Shown: positions 53,282 to 60,255 of the stretch, in pieces
Numbering within the stretch: the first letter of the stretch is position 1
How the letters are laid out: every line of letters starts with the position of its first letter
NCBI RefSeq assembly: GCF_001854885.1
Contig: NZ_MDDV01000009.1
Coordinates: 88,557-152,556 of the forward strand
Direction: 5' to 3'
Length of the DNA: 64,000 nucleotides
Origin: Ensifer sp. LCM 4579
GTDB lineage: Bacteria; Pseudomonadota; Alphaproteobacteria; Rhizobiales; Rhizobiaceae
Translations under genes and position numbers: made by a program
Notes under the pieces: generated by a model
The model's database searches: none
What the model saw: the letters and a program-made list of their open reading frames with translations, nothing else
Told to the model about the DNA's origin: nothing

Positions 53282-54463
53282 ATGACGCAACCCAACCTCA
53301 AATTCTCCCTTGGGGAATACGAAGCCCGGCTCGGGAAGACACGCCAGGCCATGGAGGCAAAGGGCGTGGACCTACTGATCGTCAGCGATCCGTCCAACAT
53401 GGCTTGGCTCACCGGCTATGATGGCTGGTCGTTCTACGTGCATCAGGCGGTGATCGTGCCGCCTTCGGGCGAGCCGATCTGGTTCGGCCGCGGCCAGGAT
53501 GCCAACGGCGCCAAGCTCACCGCCTATCTCGGCCACGAAAACATCATCGGCTATCCCGATCACTATGTGCAGTCGACGGAGCGCCACCCGATGGACTACC
53601 TGTCGAGCATCCTCACAGACCGCGGCTGGGGTTCGCTGCGGATCGGCGTCGAGATGGACAATTACTGGTTCTCCGCGGCCGCCTTTGCGTCTCTCACGAA
53701 ACATCTGCCGAACGCGCGCTTCATCGACGCCACGGCACTCGTCAACTGGCAGCGTGCCGTCAAGAGCGAGACGGAAATCAAGTACATGCGCAATGCCGCG
53801 CGGATCGTCGAGGCGATGCATCAGCGCATCTTCGACAAGATCGAGGTCGGCATGCGCAAATGCGATCTGGTCGCCGAGATTTACGATGCCGGAACGCGCG
53901 GGGTCGACGGCATAGGCGGTGACTATCCGGCCATCGTGCCGCTCCTGCCTTCAGGCATGGAGGCATCCGCGCCGCACTTGACCTGGGACGACCGGCCGTT
54001 GAAGAGGGGCGAGGGCACTTTCTTCGAGATTGCCGGTTGTTACAACCGTTACCACGTCCCGCTGTCTCGGACCGTTTTCCTCGGCAAGCCGACGCCCGCT
54101 TTCCTGGACGCCGAGAAGGCGACGCTCGAGGGCATGGAGGCAGGTCTTGCGGTGGCGAAACCCGGCAATAGTTGTGAGGACATCGCCAAGGCCTTCTTCG
54201 CGGTGCTGAAGAAATACGGGATCGTCAAGGACAATCGCACCGGTTATCCGATCGGCCTTTCCTATCCGCCCGATTGGGGCGAGCGCACGATGAGCCTGCG
54301 ACCGGGCGACAAGACGGAACTGAAGCCCGGAATGACCTTCCACTTCATGACGGGGCTCTGGCTCGAGGACATGGGATTCGAGACTACGGAAAGCATTCTG
54401 ATTACCGAGACCGGCGTCGAATGCCTCGCATCGGTGCCGCGCAAACTGATGGTGAAGAACTGA
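53282..54463 (+). CDS. eutD: Ectoine hydrolase (M24 peptidase/creatinase fold)
   Basis: 393 residues with the creatinase-type two-domain architecture: N-terminal DLLIVSDPSNMAWLTGYDGW and a C-terminal pita-bread domain with GVDGIGGDYPAIVPLLPSGM, PLKRGEGTFFEIAGCYNRYH and MTFHFMTGLWLEDMGFETTE. Opens the ectoine ring to N-alpha-acetyl-2,4-diaminobutyrate (DoeA activity). The start follows GAGGGAAG. Also called doeA. Confidence 0.94.
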   Translation: MTQPNLKFSLGEYEARLGKTRQAMEAKGVDLLIVSDPSNMAWLTGYDGWSFYVHQAVIVPPSGEPIWFGRGQDANGAKLTAYLGHENIIGYPDHYVQSTERHPMDYLSSILTDRGWGSLRIGVEMDNYWFSAAAFASLTKHLPNARFIDATALVNWQRAVKSETEIKYMRNAARIVEAMHQRIFDKIEVGMRKCDLVAEIYDAGTRGVDGIGGDYPAIVPLLPSGMEASAPHLTWDDRPLKRGEGTFFEIAGCYNRYHVPLSRTVFLGKPTPAFLDAEKATLEGMEAGLAVAKPGNSCEDIAKAFFAVLKKYGIVKDNRTGYPIGLSYPPDWGERTMSLRPGDKTELKPGMTFHFMTGLWLEDMGFETTESILITETGVECLASVPRKLMVKN

Positions 54464-54466
54464 GAC

Positions 54467-55480
54467 ATGAGAGAGCAGCAGATGCGGCCATCGCCGATCA
54501 GCGCCACGGTGGATTTCGAAACCGACGGCATCCAGCACGGTTTTCTGCGCCTGCCCCATAGCCGCGACGATTCGGCCTGGGGTTCGGTGATGATACCGAT
54601 CACCGTCGTCAAGAATGGGCGGGGCCCGACCGCCCTCCTGACGGGCGGCAATCACGGCGACGAATACGAGGGGCCCATCGCGCTTTTCGAGCTGGCGCGA
54701 AGTCTCGGTCCAGACGAGGTTCAAGGCAGGGTGATCATTGTGCCGGCGATGAATTATCCGGCGTTCCTGGCGGGAACCCGCACCTCGCCGATAGACAGGG
54801 GCAATTTGAACCGCTGCTTTCCCGGTCGGCCGAATGGCACCGTGACGGAAAAAATTGCCGATTATTTTCAGCGGGTTCTGCTGCCGCTCGCCGACATCGT
54901 TCTCGACTTCCATTCCGGAGGCAGGACTCTCGACTTTCTGCCGTTTTGCGCGGCCCATATTCTTGCCGACAAGGAGCAGGAGGAAAGAGCCTTCGACTTC
55001 GTCAAAGCCTTTGCCGCGCCCTATTCGATGAAAATGCTGGAGATCGACGCCGTCGGGATGTTCGACACGGCGGCGGAGGAAATGGGCAAGATCTTCATCA
55101 CGACGGAGATCGGCGGCGGCGGCTCGGCGACCGCAGGAAGCGTGGCGATCGCCCGACGTGGAGCCATGAACGTGCTGCGGCATGCGGGGATCGTCGAGGG
55201 GAAGATCGACGCATCGCCGACGGTGTGGCTGGACATGCCGGATGGTCGCTGCTTTGCCTTCGCAGAGGATGCGGGTCTCGTCGAGTTCTTGGCCGATCTC
55301 GGCGAAACCGTGGAGTCAGGAGCCGTGGTCGCGCGCATTCACCCGACCGGACGCACCGGTGCAAAACCGCTCGAGATTCGCGCGGAGATGGACGGCATCC
55401 TCATCGCGCGACATTACCCGGGACTGATCAAACCCGGCGATTGCTGCGCGGTGCTGGCGGTCAGGATCGAGGAGCAGTAG
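54467..55480 (+). CDS. eutE: N-alpha-acetyl-diaminobutyrate deacetylase
   Basis: 337 residues, AstE/AspA zinc deacylase family. Zinc ligands His and Glu in LLTGGNHGDEYEGPIALFEL and His in IVLDFHSGGRTLDFLPF; the catalytic Glu lies in FITTEIGGGGSATAGSVAIA. Releases acetate from N-alpha-acetyl-diaminobutyrate (DoeB activity), whose product DoeD and DoeC convert to aspartate. Last gene of the operon, three bases after eutD. Also called doeB. Confidence 0.94.
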   Translation: MREQQMRPSPISATVDFETDGIQHGFLRLPHSRDDSAWGSVMIPITVVKNGRGPTALLTGGNHGDEYEGPIALFELARSLGPDEVQGRVIIVPAMNYPAFLAGTRTSPIDRGNLNRCFPGRPNGTVTEKIADYFQRVLLPLADIVLDFHSGGRTLDFLPFCAAHILADKEQEERAFDFVKAFAAPYSMKMLEIDAVGMFDTAAEEMGKIFITTEIGGGGSATAGSVAIARRGAMNVLRHAGIVEGKIDASPTVWLDMPDGRCFAFAEDAGLVEFLADLGETVESGAVVARIHPTGRTGAKPLEIRAEMDGILIARHYPGLIKPGDCCAVLAVRIEEQ

Positions 55481-55656
55481 CCGCCTGCAGCCGGCCGGTT
55501 TCGAGTATCGACCCGGATGCGGCACCGAAACCTGCAGCCGATCGAGCGAATGAAATGCCCTGCCGTTTTCGGAACATTCCGGATGACCGGTAATTGGGGT
55601 ATGGTTAGTGGGCCCACCGATCGAATGCAATCAGGCGCAGGAGGAAGCGCCTCTGT

Positions 55657-55950
55657 ATGCTACTCGAGACTCGAGCGAACCTCATGCTGCGAGAAAGCTT
55701 CATCGTTTCCCTGTTATTGGCGGCCGCATCGCCGGGCGGCACCCGCGCGACAACCGTCGCCGACGTCTGCGCCGACGCCGTCGACAGCGCATTGTCGCAG
55801 ACCGATGGCCAACTTCTTTCAGTCCGTTTGCACGAGGATCAGTGTCGTTTGACGGTTCTCATTCGAGAGCCTGGGGAGCGCCCAACGAGGAAAGTCATCG
55901 AGATCCAAATCAGAGAGCTGGAGCCTGTCGAGGCACGCCCGCCACGCTGA
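55657..55950 (+). CDS. Small secreted hypothetical protein
   Basis: 97 residues, with a hydrophobic segment SFIVSLLLAAASPGGTRA acting as a likely signal peptide and a small mature domain (SQTDGQLLSVRLHEDQCRLT, then VLIREPGERPTRKVIEIQIR) whose beta-rich pattern resembles PepSY-like proteins. Two Cys residues may pair. ATG 55657 has AGGAGGA about 13 bases upstream; ATG 55684 is an alternative that keeps the signal. Converges on the LysM gene. Confidence 0.6.
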   Translation: MLLETRANLMLRESFIVSLLLAAASPGGTRATTVADVCADAVDSALSQTDGQLLSVRLHEDQCRLTVLIREPGERPTRKVIEIQIRELEPVEARPPR

Positions 55951-55972
55951 ATTGCCCGGGCGAGATTACCGC

Positions 55973-56680
55973 CTACCGACGTGCGCCAACGCTGAAGGGC
56001 TCGGACACCACGCGGACTCGGCCGTTCGCCGTCTCGACGGCAAAGCCAATCTCCTGCCCCTTTTGCGCCTGTTCCGGAACAGGAACCGTCACCTGCAGCG
56101 TTCCCGCTCGGCTGGTCTGTGCACGCGATACGGTTCGGAAAGGCGCCTCGTTCCCGATACGAACGCCGATCACCACCTCTGCCCCACCCGGAAGTCCGCT
56201 CGCATTCAGGGTCACTTCTTCGCCCGGCCCGGCACTCCTTGTCGCAACCGTTACGTCAGCGCCGCGACTCTCTTTCGTGGAAACACCGGGCAGTCCAAGT
56301 CGTTCGCCGAATTCCAGAATATCCCGATTGAGGTCCGGCTGATCGGAAAGATAATCCGAGACAGATCTGCCTGCGGCTTCCGCAGCCTGGTTCACGCGTT
56401 CGCCGGCGTCCCTCACCGCATCTCGTGCGCGACCCAGCCAATCTCCGTCGGCGTCTGCAGGCATATCCAATTGAAGTCCAGCCTGGATTTCGCTGGGGGC
56501 GAGAGAAGGATTGGCGGAAAGAATCGCTTCAGCGGTCGTCTTGCACCGGGCAGCCAACTGCTCCAGCGTCTCACCTTGCGCCACCGCCTCGGTTTTCCCG
56601 CACTCCTGAGCAACGGCAAATGATGTGGGAGTGCAAAGCGTGACGGCCAATACAAACATCCTCGCATTTAGATGACGCAT
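55973..56680 (-). CDS. Secreted LysM-domain protein
   Basis: 235 residues. Signal peptide (MFVLAVTLCTPTSFAVAQ), then a LysM module: VAQGETLEQLAARCKTTAEA, ILSANPSLAPSEIQAGLQLD. A helical linker with GERVNQAAEAAGRSVSDYLS follows and the C-terminal part (VTLNASGLPGGAEVVIGVRI) looks like an Ig-like or C2-like beta domain. LysM binds peptidoglycan, so an envelope function is likely. ATG 56680 follows AAAAGGAGG. An RpoE2-type promoter lies 35-59 bases upstream. Confidence 0.82.
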   Translation of the reverse strand: MRHLNARMFVLAVTLCTPTSFAVAQECGKTEAVAQGETLEQLAARCKTTAEAILSANPSLAPSEIQAGLQLDMPADADGDWLGRARDAVRDAGERVNQAAEAAGRSVSDYLSDQPDLNRDILEFGERLGLPGVSTKESRGADVTVATRSAGPGEEVTLNASGLPGGAEVVIGVRIGNEAPFRTVSRAQTSRAGTLQVTVPVPEQAQKGQEIGFAVETANGRVRVVSEPFSVGARR

Positions 56681-56714
56681 CCGTCGCCTCCTTTTCACTG
56701 GTTCTCATCACCTA

Positions 56715-56739
56715 ACAGAGCTCGTGTGCTCTGGTTCCT
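56715..56739 (-). promoter_or_regulatory. RpoE2/EcfG-type promoter of the LysM gene
   Basis: Minus-strand GGAAC (56739-56735), 16 bases, TGTT (56718-56715), 35 bases upstream of the start codon. Confidence 0.6.
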
Positions 56740-56814
56740 GAAACACGCCGTTGTGACTGGCCCATCAAAAACCCCGGCCCAGCGAGAACCTCCGACGGTG
56801 CCGCAGCGCTCGTC

Positions 56815-56839
56815 GGAACCAATCCGGCGGGCTGGGGTT
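56815..56839 (+). promoter_or_regulatory. RpoE2/EcfG-type promoter of the channel gene
   Basis: GGAAC (56815-56819), 16 bases, GGTT (56836-56839), 148 bases before the channel start. It lies inside the right half of a long stem-loop (56767-56840). Confidence 0.55.
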
Positions 56840-56986
56840 TGGACGCCGAGCCTTCGCTACTGCATGGCTGCGAGCATCTGGAACGAAGCGGCCGTGTGCT
56901 TCGTGCTCGAGACAGACGGCTCCTGAAGTGTGGTGCCTCACGACATCTCCGTAACCAGCTCTGCCACGGACCTGAAGGAGAGCAAA

Positions 56987-57802
56987 ATGGCATCACGGCC
57001 GGAACTGCCACAGGATGACCCTCGCGAACAAAAGGAGCGCTGGAAAACCCTTCGCCAGCTGGAAGAGTCGCTCGAGACGCCGATGCGGGTCCTGTCTTTC
57101 ATCTGGCTGGCGCTTGTGCTCGTCGAGCTTGGGTGGGCCACGTCGGGTGTGTTCCAACTGCTCGGCACCCTTATCTGGATCATCTTCGTCCTGGAGTTCA
57201 TTCTGCGCTTCTGGCTCGCGCCGCGTAAATGGCCATTCCTGCGGCGCAATCCCGTGACGGTGATCGCGCTGATCGCGCCGGCGTTTCGATTCCTCAATGC
57301 GCTTCGCTTCCTGCGTCTCGCCCGCGGCCTGCGTTTGGTCCGCATAGTCGGCACCGCCAACCGGGGGCTGATGGCCTTGCGCAAGAGCTTCGATCGCAGG
57401 GGACTGGGCTATGTGCTCCTCGCGACAGCGGTCGTCGTTCTGCTCGGTGCCGGCGGAATGCTCGCTTTCGAGCCGTCAAGAGAGGTGGAGGGCGGCTTCA
57501 ACGGCTATGGGGACGCGCTCTGGTGGACCGCGATGCTGGTCACGACAATGGGATCGGGCTTCTGGCCCGAAACTCCCGAAGGAAGAGTGCTGGCGCTGCT
57601 CCTCTCGATGTACGGCCTGGCCATGTTCGGCTACATCACCGCCAGCTTTGCCACGTTCTTCGTCGGCCAGGAAGCGCAGGCGAGTGACGGAGAAATCGCC
57701 GGTTCCATCGAGATCACCAAGCTTCGGCGGGAGATTGCGCACCTGCGAACGGAACTGAGGGCACAGAGTGATAAAGGGGGTCCAACGACTGAGCAGCAAT
57801 GA
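56987..57802 (+). CDS. Voltage-gated-like ion channel with atypical selectivity filter
   Basis: 271 residues with six-helix channel architecture: helices at about 36-75, a voltage-sensor-like S4 RFLNALRFLRLARGLRLVRI (101-120), a pore region and S6 (VLALLLSMYGLAMFGYITAS). The filter reads TTMGSGFWPETPEGR (186-200), where potassium channels have TVGYG, so ion selectivity is uncertain. A C-terminal coiled coil (EITKLRREIAHLRTELRAQS) probably drives tetramer assembly. ATG 56987 follows GGAGAG; an earlier in-frame GTG adds an unlikely N-terminus. RpoE2-type promoter upstream. Confidence 0.85.
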   Translation: MASRPELPQDDPREQKERWKTLRQLEESLETPMRVLSFIWLALVLVELGWATSGVFQLLGTLIWIIFVLEFILRFWLAPRKWPFLRRNPVTVIALIAPAFRFLNALRFLRLARGLRLVRIVGTANRGLMALRKSFDRRGLGYVLLATAVVVLLGAGGMLAFEPSREVEGGFNGYGDALWWTAMLVTTMGSGFWPETPEGRVLALLLSMYGLAMFGYITASFATFFVGQEAQASDGEIAGSIEITKLRREIAHLRTELRAQSDKGGPTTEQQ

Positions 57803-57845
57803 GCACGAAGGCATCCGTCGCCTGTACGCCGCCTGGCTGGGGTCC

Positions 57846-57871
57846 GGAACCAATGCGGTCCAGCACGGGTT
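57846..57871 (+). promoter_or_regulatory. RpoE2/EcfG-type promoter of the hypothetical gene at 57943
   Basis: GGAAC (57846-57850), 17 bases, GGTT (57868-57871), 71 bases upstream of the start codon. Confidence 0.55.
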
Positions 57872-57942
57872 AACTGCCCAGTTGAACCCATTCCCAAGGA
57901 AGAGCGGCGCTTCCTGCTGAAGCCTGATGGAGGTATTTCCAG

Positions 57943-58560
57943 ATGAGGCACAGGCAACTCGGAAAACCTGCCGCGGTAACATTGCTCACGTTCGTGGTCC
58001 TGTCCGCGACGTCGGCCTTGTCCGACGATCCCAAGCCCAGCCGCTGTCGCGTTGCTCCTGATACGGACGCAAGAACCCTCTCCGAAAAGCTGGACGACTG
58101 CAATGGCGTGCTGAAGCCGCCTAAGGTCGGCGACACCGAACTCGTTGAACCAGCACCCGATGTCGGGAAAACACGGGTGATCCGCCCGGGAGAACTTCCC
58201 GCGCAGCAAAGCGGCCCGAATGCGGGAGAAGCGACCGCGGGAGTGGATTGGAATAGCTCCTATAATGTCCAGGAACTCGTCGACGCGATCGGCCGCTCAG
58301 GAGCCACCGCCCGGACGCTGTCGTCCCTTACCGCTCCGCAAATACGGGTGCTCGATGTCTCGTTTATGTTCAGCGGGGCGAAGGCAGCTGCCCTCAATAC
58401 CTCTTTGGCCGAACACGCGCAGGCGTTGGACGCACTGCGGGAGACGATCGCCAATAGCGATCCACTGTCGCAAGCTTTGAAGAGCAAGGGGCTGTCGGCC
58501 ACGAGTGTCGTTGCCGCGAAGGTCGAGCAGTCAGGAGCGGTCACGATTTTTGCAAGGTGA
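57943..58560 (+). CDS. Exported hypothetical protein
   Basis: 205 residues. Signal peptide (AAVTLLTFVVLSATSALS), then two Cys in a proline-rich stretch (DDPKPSRCRVAPDTDARTLS, KLDDCNGVLKPPKVGD), and a helical C-terminal half (NVQELVDAIGRSGATARTLS, FMFSGAKAAALNTSLAEHAQ). No family recognised. The start follows GGAGG by 11 bases. Its RpoE2-type promoter and neighbours suggest an envelope stress function. Confidence 0.7.
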   Translation: MRHRQLGKPAAVTLLTFVVLSATSALSDDPKPSRCRVAPDTDARTLSEKLDDCNGVLKPPKVGDTELVEPAPDVGKTRVIRPGELPAQQSGPNAGEATAGVDWNSSYNVQELVDAIGRSGATARTLSSLTAPQIRVLDVSFMFSGAKAAALNTSLAEHAQALDALRETIANSDPLSQALKSKGLSATSVVAAKVEQSGAVTIFAR

Positions 58561-58639
58561 CCTCAGGCCGACCTCGGCAGGTGGCATACCAACTCCCGGA
58601 GCTCAGCCACAGCTGCAGTTCGGCTGACCAATTTTCTTT

Positions 58640-58664
58640 GGAACCTCAGCTGAGAACCGCGGTT
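58640..58664 (+). promoter_or_regulatory. RpoE2/EcfG-type promoter of sodC
   Basis: GGAAC (58640-58644), 16 bases, GGTT (58661-58664), 41 bases upstream of sodC. I recall sodC as an RpoE2 target in S. meliloti, which would agree. Confidence 0.65.
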
Positions 58665-58705
58665 TGGCCGCCATACGATGACCAGCCAACCGCGGAGGAA
58701 GCTCG

Positions 58706-59239
58706 ATGAGACGAAATCTGATCGCGACTCTGGTCGTGGCTCTCGCCGGATCGGCGGCCGCTCAGGACCAGGCCATGACGGCGCCGAGCGTCGCACGCGC
58801 AGTGTTTGTGAATACGTCGGGAGAATCGATCGGTACGGCGACGCTGAAGTCGACGCCGAATGGCGTGCTGATCGAAGCCAAGCTATCCAACCTGCCTCCG
58901 GGCAAACACGGCTTTCACATTCACGAGGTCGGCGTCTGTGACCCGGCCGGTGGTTTCAAGTCGGCTGGCGATCACCTCGGGTCCGGGTCGAAGACGCACG
59001 GTTTCATGAACGAGGAAGGGCCGCATGCGGGGGACCTGGCGAATCAGGTGGTCCGTGACGACGGGACCATGGTCGTCGAGCTCTTTAACGAGCGAGTGAG
59101 CTTCGAGGGCGGAAATGCGCCGCTCTTCGACGACGACGGCTCCGCGCTCGTCGTCCACGCCACCGCGGACGACTACAGGGCGCAACCGTCGGGGGCAGCC
59201 GACGAGCGCATCGCCTGCGGCGTACTCGAGCGCGGCTGA
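58706..59239 (+). CDS. sodC: Periplasmic Cu/Zn superoxide dismutase
   Basis: 177 residues with a short signal peptide (MRRNLIATLVVALAGSAAAQ). Metal ligands are in order: His pair in KHGFHIHEVGVCDP, bridging and zinc His in KSAGDHLGSGSKTHGFMNEE, His and Asp in GPHAGDLANQVV, last Cu His in ALVVHATADDY. The disulfide partners are the Cys in EVGVCDP and in ERIACGVLERG. Converts periplasmic superoxide to hydrogen peroxide. Preceded by an RpoE2-type promoter; a dense array of hairpins follows its stop codon. Confidence 0.96.
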   Translation: MRRNLIATLVVALAGSAAAQDQAMTAPSVARAVFVNTSGESIGTATLKSTPNGVLIEAKLSNLPPGKHGFHIHEVGVCDPAGGFKSAGDHLGSGSKTHGFMNEEGPHAGDLANQVVRDDGTMVVELFNERVSFEGGNAPLFDDDGSALVVHATADDYRAQPSGAADERIACGVLERG

Positions 59240-59385
59240 AAACAGCCGAAGGAACACTGAGGGAGCACATTTATGTGCCCTCGACACCCTTCGCCGCCAG
59301 GATCGGCGAAGACGGAGCTCGCGGCGGCAACGGCGAGTTCCGGCAAGGAGGCCCCGACACTGGCCAAGTGCTCTTGGCGAGTGTC
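59233..59385 (+). other. Array of five consecutive hairpins (structured RNA candidate)
   Basis: Between sodC and the next gene: CGGCTG-AAAA-CAGCCG (59233-59248, spanning the sodC stop); GAGGG..GCACAT/ATGTGC..CCTC (59259-59282); CTTCGCCG/CGGCGAAG (59289-59311); GAGCTCGC/GCGAGTTC (59315-59340); GACACT..GCCAAG/CTTGGC..AGTGTC (59356-59385). May be an mRNA-stabilising region, a structured leader or a small RNA. Confidence 0.55.
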
Positions 59386-59417
59386 GTGGCTGCCTCAAGC
59401 CAACAAGGAGAACACCC

Positions 59418-59708
59418 ATGAAAGCATTCATCCTCTCACTTGCGATGGCGGCATTTGCACTACCCGCGTTCGGCCAAACAAGCGACACGCAGGCAAGCGA
59501 CACGCAGACGCAGGGCCAAACCGGTCAACCTTCAACAATGACCATAGACAACCTCAAGAAGAAGCTTTCCGACGCCGGCTTCAAGGAGGTGAAGGTCCTG
59601 GACGCCACTTATCTGGTGCAGGCGCAGACGGCAGAGGGCAACAGGGTCCTGATGCTCATCGACCCGCCGGCGACTACGGAAACGACTGGCAGCACCACGC
59701 AGCAGTAG
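59418..59708 (+). CDS. Small secreted hypothetical protein
   Basis: 96 residues: signal peptide MKAFILSLAMAAFALPAFGQ, a Thr/Gln/Ser-rich repeat-like stretch (TSDTQASDTQTQGQTGQ), then a compact domain TIDNLKKKLSDAGFKEVKVL, DATYLVQAQTAEGNRVLMLI and a Thr-rich tail. The domain pattern resembles PepSY-like periplasmic proteins. AAGGAG precedes the start. Probably follows sodC in the same transcript. Confidence 0.72.
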   Translation: MKAFILSLAMAAFALPAFGQTSDTQASDTQTQGQTGQPSTMTIDNLKKKLSDAGFKEVKVLDATYLVQAQTAEGNRVLMLIDPPATTETTGSTTQQ

Positions 59709-59726
59709 GCTGCCGCGAAGCGTTCG

Positions 59727-59790
59727 AGGTGGCGGCGACCCCACTGCCGTCACCTCGGCAAGCTTCGTCGGAAAGCCGATTTTGGCTTTC
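59727..59790 (+). other. Two hairpins after the small secreted gene
   Basis: GAGGTG..CGGC/GCCG..CACCTC (59727-59757) and AAAGCC-GATTTT-GGCTTT (59773-59790). The second could terminate or slow transcription before the next small gene. Confidence 0.4.
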
Positions 59791-59815
59791 ACGATAAAGA
59801 GACAGGAGAAGCAAC

Positions 59816-60082
59816 ATGCTAAAGAAGTTCATCGTCACGGCCGCGCTCTGCACGGCCCCGATGTCACCGGTCTTTGCTCAGGCGGACCTCATATGCGACC
59901 AGGACGGCCTTAAGGCACTCGAGGCGGAAATCGCTCAGATTGAGGACCTGCAGCGAAAGAACCGCGCGGAGGAGGCGCTTGCAGCCGCAAGGACCTCCTT
60001 TGCTGCGAACGACATCGACGCCTGCAAGCTGCATATGGGTGAGGTTACCACGGCTGCTAAGCCGCTGAGCGACCCACTCTGA
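59816..60082 (+). CDS. Small periplasmic hypothetical protein
   Basis: 88 residues: signal peptide MLKKFIVTAALCTAPMSPVF, then an all-helical mature part (GLKALEAEIAQIEDLQRKNR, AEEALAAARTSFAANDIDAC) with two Cys that could pair. No family recognised. ACAGGAGAAGC precedes the start. Its 3' end faces a strong bidirectional terminator. Confidence 0.7.
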   Translation: MLKKFIVTAALCTAPMSPVFAQADLICDQDGLKALEAEIAQIEDLQRKNRAEEALAAARTSFAANDIDACKLHMGEVTTAAKPLSDPL

Positions 60083-60176
60083 CGGTAGGGCGATGCCGGC
60101 TGAAGCCCGCGTCCCGGTGTGTCGGATCAGGATTGCCATGGCCCCGGCCCGGCCTTTGCCTACCATGCCATGCGCG

Positions 60177-60227
60177 GGCAGAACAGTGCGGAGGGAAGCA
60201 GGCCTTCTTCCCCCGCACTGTTCTGCC
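60177..60227. terminator. Strong bidirectional terminator hairpin
   Basis: GGCAGAACAGTGCGG (60177-60191) pairs perfectly with CCGCACTGTTCTGCC (60213-60227); inner GGGAAG/CTTC-type pairing extends the stem. It lies between two convergent genes. Confidence 0.75.
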
Positions 60228-60255
60228 GTTTGACTTGAGCTGATTGCAAGACGCT

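Noticed and set aside
55574-55600. GGAAC upstream of the small secreted gene at 55657
   Set aside because: The position 16-17 bases downstream reads AATT/ATTG and lacks the GTT element, so it was not called an RpoE2 promoter.
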